From: Aeromonas piscicola
GTDB lineage: Bacteria; Pseudomonadota; Gammaproteobacteria; Enterobacterales; Aeromonadaceae
Direction of reading: 5' to 3'
DNA: 64,000 bases
NCBI RefSeq assembly: GCF_000820005.1
Contig: NZ_CDBL01000073.1
Coordinates: 62,001-126,000 of the forward strand
Position numbers and translations under genes: made by a program. The stretch's first letter is position 1. Each line of letters starts with the position of its first letter. Positions 46,689 through 57,689 of this stretch are shown here, piece by piece. The notes below the pieces were generated by a model. The model saw nothing but the letters and a program-made list of their open reading frames with translations. It did no database searches and had not been told where the DNA came from.

Positions 46689-47588
46689 ATGGCTATCCCA
46701 ACCCTGAACAACTACGCCATGCCCAGCCAGTGGAAGGCCAACAAGGTCAACTGGACCCTGAACCCCAAGCGCGCCGCCCTGCTGATCCACGACATGCAGG
46801 AGTACTTCACCGCGTTTTATGGTGAGAACAGCCCGCTGATCGCCGCGCTTATTGAACAGCTGGTGGCCGTGCGCAAGCAGTGCAAGGCCCTCGGCATTCC
46901 GGTCTTCTACACGGCCCAGCCCAAGGATCAATCCCCCGAAGATCGCGCCTTGCTCAACGACATGTGGGGCCCAGGTCTGAACAAGAGTCCCGAGCTGCAA
47001 CAGGTGGTGGCAGGGCTGCGCCCGGAGCGTGATGACACAGTGCTGGTCAAGTGGCGCTACAGCGCCTTCCAGCGCTCCGAACTCGAACAGATGCTCAAAG
47101 ACCTGGGGCGGGATCAGCTCATCATAGGCGGCATCTACGGCCATATTGGCTGCATGATGACCGCCTGTGACGCCTTCATGCGCGACATCCAGCCCTTCTT
47201 CCTGGCAGACGGGATAGCGGACTTCTCCCTGGCCGATCACCAGATGGCGCTCGACTACGTGGCGACCCGCTGCGGCAAGGTGATCCCCTGCGAGGAGGTG
47301 CTGGCGCTTGCACCAGCTTCCGTCCAGACCCATCCGTTGCTGACGTATGAGGGACTCAAAGCGCGGCTGCTGAGCCATATCGATGAGGACGAAGGGGAGT
47401 TTGACCCGGACGAGAACCTCATCGACTACGGCCTGGATTCGGTGCGCATCATGTCTCTGCTCACCGAGTGGCGCGCCGCCGGGGTGGAGCTCGGCTTCGT
47501 GGACTTGGCCAAGCTGCCGACTCTCAATGGCTGGTGGCGTTTGATCGAGGCCAAGCTGGCAGCACAGGCGCTGGAGGTGACGCCATGA
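46689..47588 (+). CDS. amoB: AmoB, isochorismatase with aryl carrier domain
   Basis: 299 aa (EntB 285). The N-terminal isochorismatase makes 2,3-dihydro-DHB ([10 protein letters not shown] and [17 protein letters not shown]). The C-terminal aryl carrier domain holds the phosphopantetheine Ser in [10 protein letters not shown]. AmoE loads DHB here for transfer to AmoF. Its TGA overlaps the amoF ATG. Confidence 0.96.
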   Translation: MAIPTLNNYAMPSQWKANKVNWTLNPKRAALLIHDMQEYFTAFYGENSPLIAALIEQLVAVRKQCKALGIPVFYTAQPKDQSPEDRALLNDMWGPGLNKSPELQQVVAGLRPERDDTVLVKWRYSAFQRSELEQMLKDLGRDQLIIGGIYGHIGCMMTACDAFMRDIQPFFLADGIADFSLADHQMALDYVATRCGKVIPCEEVLALAPASVQTHPLLTYEGLKARLLSHIDEDEGEFDPDENLIDYGLDSVRIMSLLTEWRAAGVELGFVDLAKLPTLNGWWRLIEAKLAAQALEVTP

Positions 47589-50500
47589 GCCGCTTCCCTC
47601 TGTCCATACCCCAGCAGGGGCTCTGGTCCGGTCATCTGCTCAACGACGACAAAGCCATGTTCAACACCGCTGAGTGTATCGCCTTTGATGGCAAGGTCGA
47701 CGCGGCCGTGCTGGTGGCCGCGATCACCCGGGCTGTGGGTGAGTGCGAGGCGCTCAAGGGCCACTTCGAAGCCGATGGGGAGGCGGTCTGCTTCGTCTCG
47801 GACGAGGCGCCACTCGCCTATGGCGAGGTGAACCTTGAAAGCGATGACGAGGCTGCTGCCCGCACCTGGGCATGGGCCGATCTGCGCCGCCCGTTCAAAC
47901 TGACCGAGGAGGCTCCCTGCCGCTTCGCTTTGCTGCGTGGCCCCGGCCGGGATTACCTCTACAGCTGCGTGCACCACATAGCGCTGGACGGCTTTGGCAC
48001 CACCTTGCTGTTCCAGCGTATCGCCGAGCTTTATGGCGAAGGGCTGGCAGGGGCTGTGCCGTCGCCATCGCCGTTTGGCCTGCTGGATGAGGTACTGGCC
48101 GAAGAGTTGGCCCGTGAGGAGAGCGGCAAGAACGCCGCCGCCCGCAGCTTCTGGCAGGAGCAATTGCAGGCCTGGCCCGAGGTGAAGTCCTTTGGCGAGA
48201 CCCGCGCCCCCATTGCCGCCGAATTTATCCGCGAGAGCCGTCCGCTGCCCGCGGCGCTGTGGCAATCCCTGACCGGCTTTGCCGACGAGCACAAGCTGGG
48301 TTGGCCCGATCTGCTGCTGGCCGGCCTCTCGGCCCAGCTCTCCCTTGCCAGTGGCCAGCAACAAACTTTGCTTGGCCTGATGATGATGAACCGCATCGGG
48401 TCTGCCTCCCTGACAGTGCCCTGCATGCAGATGAACATCACCCCGTTGGCGCTGGCGCTCGGTGAAGAACTGGATCTGGCGGGGGCGGCCGGCGCCGTGG
48501 CCAAGGCCAAGCGCGGCGTGCGCAAGCACCAGCACTACCGCTACGAACTGCTGCGCCGCGACCTTGGCCTGGTGGGGGGCGACAAGCGATTGTTCGGCCC
48601 CCTGGTCAACATCATGCCGTTCGATCACGCCCGCCGTTTCGGGCCGCTCAGTGCCCATATCCTCAACATCAGCGCCGGGCCTGTGGAGGATCTCACCATA
48701 GAGGTGCAGGTTGGCGCGGATGGCCAGCCCAGACTGGATCTGGACGCCAACCCCGGCTGTTACCAGCAGCAAGATCTGGCGACCATCGCCGATACCCTGT
48801 TCTCCCTGCTGGCCCGCTGGCTGGCCCAGCCCGCCCAGACCCTGGGGTCCCTCAAGGCCGATTGGCTGGCCGAGCAGCGGCTGGGAGCCATGATCACGGC
48901 TCCGGCTCACGAAGTGATCAAGGTGCGCCCGGTGCTGGACGCGCTCTGCCACTTCGCCGCCCAGACCCCGCACAAGATTGCCCTGATGCAGGGGGAGGCG
49001 AGCGTCAGCTACGAGGAGCTGCTGGCCCGCTGCGAGCAGATGGCAGCGGCCCTGCAGGCGTCCGGCGTGCAACCCGGGGACAGGGTCGGCGTCATGCTGG
49101 CCCGCTCTCCCCAGGCCATCTTCGCCCAGCTGGCGGTGCTGCTGGCGGGCGCCGTCTACGTGCCCCTCGACCCCGAGCAGCCGCTGGAGCGCCAGGGCCA
49201 TATACTGCGCCTTGGCGAGGTCAAGACCCTGATCACCCAGGCCGAGTATCGTCACAAGCTGGCCAGCCTGTTTGAGGGGCGCACTCTCTTGGCCGGGGAT
49301 CTGGTGAGCGACAACCGCTTAAACCAGCCAGCCGCCGGCCGCGCCGTCGCCTACCTGATGTTCACCTCGGGCTCGACCGGTCTGCCCAAGGGGGTGGCGG
49401 TCAGTCATGGGGCGCTGGATCACTTCGCCGCGGCCGCCCGCTGCCGCTATCACCTGAACGAGGGCGCGCGGATGCTGCAATTTGCCCCCTTCAATTTCGA
49501 CGCCAGCATAGAGGAGGTGTTCGCCACCCTGAGCGCCGGTGCCACCCTGGTGCTGCGCACCGACGCCCTGCTCGAATCCATGGCCGCCTTTGCGGCCGGG
49601 GTAGAGCAGATGGAAATCACCCACCTCGATCTGCCCACCGCGTTCTGGAACGAGTGGGTGGTGGCACTGACGGCGGGCCAGGCCCACATTCCGGCCTCCC
49701 TTGCCACCGTCATCATAGGCGGCGAGGCTGTCTACCCCGAGCAACTGGCCCAGTGGCAGCGCCAAGGTCGCCATGACGTGCGCCTGTTCAACACCTACGG
49801 CCCCACCGAGACCACTGTGGTGGTCACTACCCAGGAGCTGCAGCAGGAAGACCCGAACCAGGCCCAGCTGCCCATAGGTCTGCCGCTGCCCGGCATGCAG
49901 GCGCTCATTCTGGGGGCAGGGGAACAGCCTGCCAGCGAGGGGGAGCTGGTGCTGCTCGGCCCACAGCTTGCCAACGGCTATGTGGGTGGCGTGCAGGGGA
50001 GCTTTGAGACCCTTCGGGTGGGTGAGCAGGCGCTGCCCGTCTATCGCACAGGCGATCGGGTGCGGCTGGCGGCCGGCCGGCTGGTCTATCTGGGCCGGCG
50101 CGACAACGAATTCAAGATCAGCGGCTATCGCATCCAGCCCGGCGAGGTGGAGGCTCAACTGCTGGCCCTGCCCGGGGTGGACGAGGCCTGCGTGCAGGGG
50201 GTGAGCATCGGCAGCGTACGCCGGTTGGTGGCTTTCGTGGCGGGGCCGGAGCGCGACAGCCGCGTCATCAAGGCGCAGCTCGCCAAGGTGCTGCCCGCCG
50301 CCATGATCCCCACCGACTATCGCCACTATGACCAGCTGCCCCGCACCGGCTCCAACAAGCTGGATCGCAAGGCCCTGCTGGCTCAGTACCAGTCCACGGA
50401 TGAGGCACTGACCCTCGGCAGTGAAACCGAGAACCGGGTCGGCGCCATCTGGCAGCAGATCCTGGGGCTGGCCACCATGGCGCCGGCGGACAACTTCTTC

Positions 50501-50674
50501 GAGCTGGGGGGGCAGTCCCTGCAGACCATACAGATAGTGAACCGGCTCGGTGCCGAGTTCGGGGTGCAGGTCAAGGTATCCGATGTGTTCGACCACCCCC
50601 GTCTGGACGACTTCTGCCGCTTCCTCGACGGCAAGCTGACCGAGGATGAAGAGAGCGTGGAGATGGTGTGGTGA
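47585..50674 (+). CDS. amoF: AmoF, NRPS (condensation-adenylation-carrier)
   Basis: 1029 aa. Domain order: condensation ([10 protein letters not shown] near 130), adenylation ([16 protein letters not shown] near 592, NTYGPTE, YRTGDR) and carrier ([11 protein letters not shown] near 970). Unlike EntF it has no thioesterase. Aligning by eye, the binding-pocket residues read D-A-E-D-I-G-T-V-V, with acidic residues that suit lysine, a known component of amonabactin. It should join DHB from AmoB to this residue. Confidence 0.93.
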   Translation: MSRFPLSIPQQGLWSGHLLNDDKAMFNTAECIAFDGKVDAAVLVAAITRAVGECEALKGHFEADGEAVCFVSDEAPLAYGEVNLESDDEAAARTWAWADLRRPFKLTEEAPCRFALLRGPGRDYLYSCVHHIALDGFGTTLLFQRIAELYGEGLAGAVPSPSPFGLLDEVLAEELAREESGKNAAARSFWQEQLQAWPEVKSFGETRAPIAAEFIRESRPLPAALWQSLTGFADEHKLGWPDLLLAGLSAQLSLASGQQQTLLGLMMMNRIGSASLTVPCMQMNITPLALALGEELDLAGAAGAVAKAKRGVRKHQHYRYELLRRDLGLVGGDKRLFGPLVNIMPFDHARRFGPLSAHILNISAGPVEDLTIEVQVGADGQPRLDLDANPGCYQQQDLATIADTLFSLLARWLAQPAQTLGSLKADWLAEQRLGAMITAPAHEVIKVRPVLDALCHFAAQTPHKIALMQGEASVSYEELLARCEQMAAALQASGVQPGDRVGVMLARSPQAIFAQLAVLLAGAVYVPLDPEQPLERQGHILRLGEVKTLITQAEYRHKLASLFEGRTLLAGDLVSDNRLNQPAAGRAVAYLMFTSGSTGLPKGVAVSHGALDHFAAAARCRYHLNEGARMLQFAPFNFDASIEEVFATLSAGATLVLRTDALLESMAAFAAGVEQMEITHLDLPTAFWNEWVVALTAGQAHIPASLATVIIGGEAVYPEQLAQWQRQGRHDVRLFNTYGPTETTVVVTTQELQQEDPNQAQLPIGLPLPGMQALILGAGEQPASEGELVLLGPQLANGYVGGVQGSFETLRVGEQALPVYRTGDRVRLAAGRLVYLGRRDNEFKISGYRIQPGEVEAQLLALPGVDEACVQGVSIGSVRRLVAFVAGPERDSRVIKAQLAKVLPAAMIPTDYRHYDQLPRTGSNKLDRKALLAQYQSTDEALTLGSETENRVGAIWQQILGLATMAPADNFFELGGQSLQTIQIVNRLGAEFGVQVKVSDVFDHPRLDDFCRFLDGKLTEDEESVEMVW

Positions 50675-51444
50675 TGAGCAAGGAGCAACAAGCAATGGCC
50701 TTTGATTTCAGTGGCAAGCGGGTCTGGGTGACCGGAGCTGGCCGTGGCATAGGGCGCGAGGTGGCCGAGCAGTTCGTGGCCGCCGGCGCCGCCGTGGTGG
50801 GGCTGGATCTGGCGTTCCCCGAGGCAGACTACCCCTATGCCACCCGGCTGCTCGACATCGGCGATGCCGCAGCGGTGAACGCCTGCTGCTCCGCGCTGCT
50901 GGCGGACGGCGGGCTGGATGTGCTGGTCAACGGGGCCGGGGTGCTGCGCCTCGGCCCCACCGAAAACTTGAGCGACCAGGATTGGCACGACTGCATGACG
51001 GTCAACGCCACCGGCGTCTTCTATCTGCTGCGGGCCCTGGTGCCCCACTTCAAGGGGCAGCGGCGCGGTGCCATCGTCACCATAGGCTCCAACGCCGCCC
51101 ATGTGCCGCGCATGCAGATGGCGGCCTACTGCGCCTCCAAGGCGGCGGTCACCAGCCTGACCCAGACGGTGGGGCTGGAGCTGGCCCCCTTCGGCGTGCG
51201 GGTCAACCTGGTGTCGCCGGGCTCGACGGATACCCCCATGTTGCGCGGCATGCTGCCGGACGAGGGGGCCATGACCCGCACCATTGCCGGGCTGCCGGAT
51301 CAGTTCAAGCTCGGTATTCCCCTGCGCAAAATCGCCACCCCGGCGGAAATTGCCAATACCGTGCTCTTCCTGGCCTCGGACTTGGCCAGCCATATCACGC
51401 TGCAGGATCTGGTCGTCGATGGCGGCGCCACCCTGAGCGCCTGA
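50674..51444 (+). CDS. amoA: AmoA, 2,3-dihydro-2,3-dihydroxybenzoate dehydrogenase
   Basis: 256 aa from the ATG that overlaps the amoF stop (TGATG), or 249 aa from the ATG at 50695, which has AAGGAG nine bases upstream and aligns better with EntA (FDFSGKRVWVTGAG). Short-chain dehydrogenase that oxidises dihydro-DHB to DHB with NAD+. Shows TGAGRGIG, NGAG and the catalytic YCASKAA. Confidence 0.95.
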   Translation: MSKEQQAMAFDFSGKRVWVTGAGRGIGREVAEQFVAAGAAVVGLDLAFPEADYPYATRLLDIGDAAAVNACCSALLADGGLDVLVNGAGVLRLGPTENLSDQDWHDCMTVNATGVFYLLRALVPHFKGQRRGAIVTIGSNAAHVPRMQMAAYCASKAAVTSLTQTVGLELAPFGVRVNLVSPGSTDTPMLRGMLPDEGAMTRTIAGLPDQFKLGIPLRKIATPAEIANTVLFLASDLASHITLQDLVVDGGATLSA

Positions 51445-51452
51445 GGTAAGTC

Positions 51453-54400
51453 ATGAACAATATGATAACGCTGCTAAAACAGCTGGAACGCCAGGGTGTC
51501 AGGCTGGCCCTCAACGAGAAAGGGCAGCTGATTTCCCAGTCGAGCAAGGAGGCGGTGACCCCCGCCATCGGCGCCCAAATCAAGGCGCACAAGGATGAGC
51601 TGGTGCGCTGCCTGGCGGCCCGCGCCGCCTTCGAGGCGCCCATCGTCGCCCAGGGAGCCCAGAGCGGGCCGCTCTCGTCGTCCCAGAGCGGGCTCTGGTT
51701 TATCGAGCAGTACGAGGAGGCCTCCCACCTCTACAACATGCCGGTCTATTTTCGGGTGAGCGGCGAGCTGGACACAGCCGCCCTGGAGTTTGCCTTCGAC
51801 CACCTGTTTGCGCGCCACCCCAGCATGCGCACCCGTTTCGTCAAGGACGAGGCGGGCAGGGGGGCCCAGGAGATACTGCCCCACGCGCCCTTCAAGCTGC
51901 AGATAGAGGATGTGAGCGCAGAGCCCGCAGCCGAGCGCGAGTCCTATGTGGCCAGACGAGTACGTGAGGAGATAGGGAAGCCCTTCTCGTTGACTCAAGG
52001 GGACCTCAGCCGGGTGCACCTTATCCGGTTGGGGTCTCATGAACATGTGCTGCTTATTACCCAGCACCACATCGTCTCCGACGGCTGGTCGGTCAAGAAC
52101 ATGTTTGCCGACTTGAAGCGTGCCTTCCTGGCCCATCAGAACCGGGAGCCCTTGAGCGTGCCCGAGTTGCCGCTCACCTATCTCGACTATGCCCACTGGT
52201 TCAACTCGCCGCGCTTTCTTGACTATCACGCCGAGTTCAAGCCGTTCTGGGTCGACCGCCTCGGTGGCAGCCCCGAGGTGCACGGCCTGCCGCTGGACAA
52301 GCCCCGCCCCGCCCATCAGGCCAGCGGCGGCGAGCTGGTCTTTTCCACCATAGACAACGCCCTGTGGGAGAGCTTCAAGCGGCTGTGCCAGCGCCACAAC
52401 ACCTCCAACTTCATCGGCCTGCATGCCCTGTTTGCCCTGCTGATGGTGCGCCAGAGCGGCGAGAAGGAAGTCGTCATAGGCACGCCGCTCGCCTACCGCG
52501 AGCGCCACGAGATAGAGTCCCTGGTGGGCTTCTTCGTCAATACGCTCGTGCTGAGAACACAGCTGGAAGGGCGGCCCAACTTTATCGACTACCTGCAGCA
52601 GTGCCGGGAGGAGGATCTGGCGGCCTTCGATCACCAGCTCTACCGCTTCGAGGCGCTGGCCGAGGCCATAGGCGCCGATCGCACCACCGCCATCAACCCC
52701 ATCTTCCAGATCATGCTGGTCTATCAGGCCAAGGTGGATTTCAACGATCTCATCCCCGGCTGCCAGCTGGTGGAGGAAACCTCCCCCGTGCTGCCCGCCA
52801 AGACCGACATCTCGGTCAAGGTGACGGAGCTGATGGATTCCGTCAGGGTGGACTGGCTGTTTGCCACTGCCCTGTTCGAGCGAGATACCATCCAGGCTTA
52901 CGCCGATCGCCTGCTGCACCTGATGCGCGCCGTGGTGGCGGCCCCCGAGACCGAGATCTGGCAGCTGCCGCTGGAGGCGGGCACAGACCAGGCAGCGCTG
53001 GCCGCCGAGCTCGCCAGTCTGCCCCTGGATTACCCGAGCCGCGACACCCTGCTCTGCCACATCGAGCGCCGGGCCGCGCAGTTCCCCGATGCGCTGGCGG
53101 TGAGTGATGGCGAAGGCGCCCTGAGTTACGGCGAGCTGGAGGCGCGCGCCAACCGGCTGGCCCACTGGCTGCAGGCCCGAGGTGTAACGCCGGGGAGCGC
53201 CATCGGCATCCAGGCCAAACGGGATGTGGCCTTCGTGGTCGCTCTGCTCGCCTGCTGGAAGGCGGGGGCGGCCTATGTGCCGCTCGACCCCGCCTATCCC
53301 GCCGAGCGGCTGGCCCATATCCTGAGCGACGCCCGCATTGCGCTGGTGCTGGGGGGAGAGCCGGATGCCCGGCTCGCCGAGGCCATCAAGGGCACAGATG
53401 CCGGTTACCACAAGCTGCATCGGCTGGTGCTGGATGGGCTGCCAAGCAAGGCTCCCGCCATCCCCCGGGACGCGGCCATGCTGGCCCAGATCATCTACAC
53501 CTCCGGCAGTACCGGCTTGCCCAAGGGGGTTATGGTGGAGCAGGGCAGCCTGGTCAACCTGATGGCGGATCATGCAGAGCGCATCGCCCTTGATCACGAG
53601 GGGGCCATGTTCAACTGCATGTCTCTGTCGTTCGATGCGGGCAACATGACCACTCTGCTGCCGCTCTACTGCGGCGCGGCCCTGCACTTTGGCGAGCCGG
53701 GCGAGGTGGCCATCACGGCTGCGATCAACTGTGGCGCCAGCCACATGATACTGCCCACCGCCCTGCTGGCGAACCTGCTGCCACCGACCGATCTCGGTTC
53801 TCTGCGCGCCATCGGCTTTGGTGGCGAAGCCTGCCCGAGCAGCCTGGTGGAACGCTGGGGGGAGCGGGTGGCGCTCTACAACATGTACGGCCCGACCGAG
53901 TGCACAGTCACGGCGCTCTGCGCGCGGCTCATGCCGGGTCAGCCTATCACCATAGGCCAGCCCATCAGCAATTTAAAAGCGCTGATCCTGGACGAAGGGG
54001 GCAACCTCTGCCCCGTCGGTGTGCCCGGTGAGCTCTGCCTGAGTGGTCTGGGTCTTGCTCGTGGCTACCTCAATCTACCGGAGCGAACCCAAGAGGCTTT
54101 TATCGAGCTGGCTCTCGACGGTCGTACCCATCGCCTCTACCGCACCGGCGATCGGGCGCTGAGGCGCCGCGACGGCAACATCCAATATCTGGGCCGGATT
54201 GACGAGCAGATCAAGCTGCGGGGCTATCGCATCGAGCCCGGCGAGATAGAGACGCAAGTCGCCGCGCTGTGCCCGGCCATCCGCCAGATCAAGGTGGTGG
54301 TGCAGGAGGGTCGCCTGCTGGCGTACGCCTGCCTGCATGAGGGGGCGAGCGAGCCGGACGGCGAGGCCCTGCTACAACGGGCCGGTGAATGCCTGCCCGA

Positions 54401-57400
54401 ATACATGGTGCCGGTGCGCCTCTGCTGGCTGCCCGAGATGCCGCTCACCCCCAACGGCAAGCTGGACCTGCGCCGCCTGCCCGCCATTGATTGGCAGCAG
54501 AGCAAGAGCGAGCCACAAAGCGAGCTGGAGCAGACTGTGCTCGCCATCTGGCAGGGGGTGCTCAAGCAGCCCCTCGGGGTGGAGGATGACTTCTTCCGCC
54601 TGGGGGGTGATTCCATCCTCAGCATCCAGCTCACCACAAGGCTGCGGGATGCGGGGCTGCACTGCAGCGTCAAGGACGTGTTCGAGGCCAAGACGGTGCG
54701 CCGCCTCTGCCGCCAGCTCGGCCAGCAGCAGGCGGTCAGCCACCAGACCGAACAGGGCAATCTGACAGGGGAGTTCCCGCTCCATCCCATCCAGCACTGG
54801 TTCTTCGAGCAGGGCTTCGCCAAGCCCAGTCACTGGAACCAGGGGGTAATACTGCGCCTGCCTGCCGGGGTGGACGATGTTGCCTTGCATGGCTGGCTGA
54901 CTACCCTGCGCCAGCATCACGACGCCCTGCGTCTGGCGGTGACCCCGGGCGGCCAGCGCTATCTGGCCGAGCTGGCGCTGCCGCCCTTGCCGACCCTGGA
55001 TGCAGAAACACTCGGCGGGGCTGAACTGCAGGCCCGCCTGACCGAGTTGCAAGGGGATCTGGATCCTGCCAGCGGCCACACCCTGGCCTGGGCCCGCCTG
55101 CGCAACCTGGCCATCGAGGGTGTGGCAGAGCCGGTGGAGGGGCTTTTCCTCGCCTTCCACCATCTGGTCATCGATGCCGTCTCCTGGCGCATTCTGGCCG
55201 AGGATCTCGCCCGGGTGAGCAGGGGCGAGCCTCTGTCCGCCAAGGGCAGCAGCTATCGCCAGTGGGGCGAAGGGCTGGCCGCCTACGCCCTGCGCGAAGA
55301 GGATCAGATGGCGTTCTGGCTTGCCCAGGGGGAGGGTAACCAGCGAGGACTGCTGGAAGCACAGCGCGCCGAAGATGGCCGCGCCGCCGCCAGCCTGCTG
55401 CAATTGGACAAGGAGACCACGGCCCGCTTGATTGACCCGGCCAATCAGGCCTTCTTCACCCGGGTACCCGACTTGTTGCTGGCCGCCCTGACTCGCACTC
55501 TGAGCGAGCTGGGTTATGGCGCACGCCACTGCGTGATGCTGGAAGGGCACGGCCGGGAGGCCATCGATGCTGAACTCGATGTGAGCCGCACCCTGGGCTG
55601 GTTCACCAGCACCTATCCGCTGGCGCTGGCCGATGAGCCAGAGTGGGATGCGCTGGTGTGCGCCACCAAGGAGCGGCTGCGGGCCGTACCGGACAAGGGG
55701 GTAGGCTTCAACGCCCTTCGTCTGCACCATCCCCGTGGCTGGGAACTGCCCGAGGCCCTCATCGTCTTCAACTATCTGGGAGTCAGCCATCAGGGCGCTG
55801 CAGGTCAGCCCTGGCAGCCCCTGCCCATGGCGCCGGGGGCGCCTTCCTCACCGGACAACTTGCCACGCGAGCTCATCAGCCTGCACGGGGGCGTCTATGA
55901 CGGCTGCCTCACCCTGCGCCAGGTCGGCGCCCTCAACCAGCAAGGGAGCGACGCCCTGATGGTGAGATTGGCGGCCAACCTGCGTGCCCTGGTGGATCAC
56001 TGCTGTGGGGTGAGCGCCCCGCGCCACACCCCGAGCGACTTCCCGGGGCTTGGCCTCTCGCAAGCGGCGCTCGACCAGGTGCTGAGCGGGCGCGAGGTGG
56101 AGACACTGCTGCCCATGACGTCCTTGCAGCAGAGCATGCTCTATCACAGGGAGCTGGCGCCCCGTGACACGGCTTACCATCTGCAGACCGAAATGGCGTA
56201 TCGCCAGCCACTGGACCTGGCCGTCTACCGCCAGGCCTGGCAGGCGCAGATCGCTCGCTGGCCGGCCCTGCGCAGCGAGCTGGTGCTGGCGGATGGGGTG
56301 GCACTGCAGCGCATCCTGCGCCATGCCGAGTTGCCATTCCACTATCAGGATCTGGTGGGGGATGAGCAGGCCGAGGCGCGCATCGCGGCCTATCGCCAGC
56401 AGGATCTGGCCCGCCCGATCCCGCTCGAGCAGGCTCCCTTGCTGCGGGTCGCCTGTTTCAAACTGGCGCCCGATCACCACAAGGTCATTTTCAGTGCCCA
56501 CCATGGCGTGCTGGATGGCTGGAGCGGCCCCGTATTGCTGGGATCCCTGCATCGCTGCTATCAAGCCCTGATGAACGGTCTGCTGCCGCAAGCCGAACCG
56601 GATGGGGCCTGGCTCGAATTTGGCCGCCATATCGCGAGCCAAACCCGCGCCAGCGAGGCCTACTGGCAGGGGCGCGCCGAGCTGTTGGCCCGACCCAATG
56701 ATCTCTCCCGTCTGTTCGGGGTGGCGCTGGAGCCGCAGCTGACGCAGCACAAGCCTGCGGTGTGCGGCCAGACCCTGGCGCCGCACGTGTCGGCTCAACT
56801 GGAAGCCCGCGCTCGCGAGTTGGGGGTGACCACGGGCTTGCTGGCCCAGTATGCCTGGCATCGCCTGTTGGCCCGCTGCTGTGGCGACGACATCACCCTG
56901 GTGGGCAACGTGACGCCGGGCCGGAATTTCCCCATCGAGGGGATCACCCAGAGCGTCGGCCTCTATATCAACAGCCTGCCGCTTATCCTGGATTGGCGCA
57001 CCGAGGCGACCCTGGCCGAGCATATCGCCCGGCTGCAGTCGGATTTGATGGCCCTCAATGAGCACGGCACCCAGTCGCTCGCCGCGCTGACGCAGGGCAG
57101 GGCGCGCCTGTTCCAGAGCCTGTTCGTGTTCGAGAACTACCCTGTGCCGGCGCTGCCGGAGGAGCCAGAACCCCATCAGCTGGTGCCGCGCTTTGGCGCC
57201 GTGGTGGAGAAGGTAGAGCTTCCGCTCTCCCTGGTGGTGAACGCCCGCGGCGGCCGGCTCAACCTGCGCCTCGAGTTCGACGGAGATCTGATCCCCATGG
57301 CGAAGGCCGAAGCCGTGCTGGCCGCCTGGCTGGTCGAGCTCGGCTGGCTGGCGGGGGCGAGCCTTGCGCTGCCGGCCAGCCCCGATGAGATGAGCCTGCC

Positions 57401-57689
57401 TGCCCCCGTGGCCGCGCGCGTAGCGGCGCCAGTCGCTGAGCCCAGTCCGCCCGCGGCCCGTCCGCTGGTAGCCCTGTGGGAGCGCCAGTGCGGCGTGCCC
57501 GGCGTCTGGCAGCAGACCCTGTGTGAACTCGGGGTGGATTCGGTGCAGCAGCTCGCCCTGCTGGCGGCCCTCAATGCCGCCTTCGCCGGCGAGCGTGCGC
57601 CGCTCACTCTGCGGGATCTCAAGGCCCATTCATCCCCCAGCCGGCTCTATCAGCACTGGCTGGTGCGACTGCCCGAGGAGGTGCTATGA
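51453..57689 (+). CDS. amoG: AmoG, NRPS with docking, C-A-T-E-C-T domains
   Basis: 2078 aa. In order: a TubC-like docking domain (1-55, MITLLKQLERQGVRLALN), condensation (HHIVSDGWS near 205), adenylation ([11 protein letters not shown] near 682, NMYGPTE near 810), carrier (RLGGDSILS near 1050), epimerisation (HHLVIDAVSW near 1237), second condensation (AHHGVLDGWSG near 1683) and a terminal carrier (ELGVDSVQQ near 2027). The second module lacks an adenylation domain and there is no thioesterase. The E domain fits the D-aromatic residue (Phe or Trp) of amonabactin. Confidence 0.93.
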   Translation: MNNMITLLKQLERQGVRLALNEKGQLISQSSKEAVTPAIGAQIKAHKDELVRCLAARAAFEAPIVAQGAQSGPLSSSQSGLWFIEQYEEASHLYNMPVYFRVSGELDTAALEFAFDHLFARHPSMRTRFVKDEAGRGAQEILPHAPFKLQIEDVSAEPAAERESYVARRVREEIGKPFSLTQGDLSRVHLIRLGSHEHVLLITQHHIVSDGWSVKNMFADLKRAFLAHQNREPLSVPELPLTYLDYAHWFNSPRFLDYHAEFKPFWVDRLGGSPEVHGLPLDKPRPAHQASGGELVFSTIDNALWESFKRLCQRHNTSNFIGLHALFALLMVRQSGEKEVVIGTPLAYRERHEIESLVGFFVNTLVLRTQLEGRPNFIDYLQQCREEDLAAFDHQLYRFEALAEAIGADRTTAINPIFQIMLVYQAKVDFNDLIPGCQLVEETSPVLPAKTDISVKVTELMDSVRVDWLFATALFERDTIQAYADRLLHLMRAVVAAPETEIWQLPLEAGTDQAALAAELASLPLDYPSRDTLLCHIERRAAQFPDALAVSDGEGALSYGELEARANRLAHWLQARGVTPGSAIGIQAKRDVAFVVALLACWKAGAAYVPLDPAYPAERLAHILSDARIALVLGGEPDARLAEAIKGTDAGYHKLHRLVLDGLPSKAPAIPRDAAMLAQIIYTSGSTGLPKGVMVEQGSLVNLMADHAERIALDHEGAMFNCMSLSFDAGNMTTLLPLYCGAALHFGEPGEVAITAAINCGASHMILPTALLANLLPPTDLGSLRAIGFGGEACPSSLVERWGERVALYNMYGPTECTVTALCARLMPGQPITIGQPISNLKALILDEGGNLCPVGVPGELCLSGLGLARGYLNLPERTQEAFIELALDGRTHRLYRTGDRALRRRDGNIQYLGRIDEQIKLRGYRIEPGEIETQVAALCPAIRQIKVVVQEGRLLAYACLHEGASEPDGEALLQRAGECLPEYMVPVRLCWLPEMPLTPNGKLDLRRLPAIDWQQSKSEPQSELEQTVLAIWQGVLKQPLGVEDDFFRLGGDSILSIQLTTRLRDAGLHCSVKDVFEAKTVRRLCRQLGQQQAVSHQTEQGNLTGEFPLHPIQHWFFEQGFAKPSHWNQGVILRLPAGVDDVALHGWLTTLRQHHDALRLAVTPGGQRYLAELALPPLPTLDAETLGGAELQARLTELQGDLDPASGHTLAWARLRNLAIEGVAEPVEGLFLAFHHLVIDAVSWRILAEDLARVSRGEPLSAKGSSYRQWGEGLAAYALREEDQMAFWLAQGEGNQRGLLEAQRAEDGRAAASLLQLDKETTARLIDPANQAFFTRVPDLLLAALTRTLSELGYGARHCVMLEGHGREAIDAELDVSRTLGWFTSTYPLALADEPEWDALVCATKERLRAVPDKGVGFNALRLHHPRGWELPEALIVFNYLGVSHQGAAGQPWQPLPMAPGAPSSPDNLPRELISLHGGVYDGCLTLRQVGALNQQGSDALMVRLAANLRALVDHCCGVSAPRHTPSDFPGLGLSQAALDQVLSGREVETLLPMTSLQQSMLYHRELAPRDTAYHLQTEMAYRQPLDLAVYRQAWQAQIARWPALRSELVLADGVALQRILRHAELPFHYQDLVGDEQAEARIAAYRQQDLARPIPLEQAPLLRVACFKLAPDHHKVIFSAHHGVLDGWSGPVLLGSLHRCYQALMNGLLPQAEPDGAWLEFGRHIASQTRASEAYWQGRAELLARPNDLSRLFGVALEPQLTQHKPAVCGQTLAPHVSAQLEARARELGVTTGLLAQYAWHRLLARCCGDDITLVGNVTPGRNFPIEGITQSVGLYINSLPLILDWRTEATLAEHIARLQSDLMALNEHGTQSLAALTQGRARLFQSLFVFENYPVPALPEEPEPHQLVPRFGAVVEKVELPLSLVVNARGGRLNLRLEFDGDLIPMAKAEAVLAAWLVELGWLAGASLALPASPDEMSLPAPVAARVAAPVAEPSPPAARPLVALWERQCGVPGVWQQTLCELGVDSVQQLALLAALNAAFAGERAPLTLRDLKAHSSPSRLYQHWLVRLPEEVL

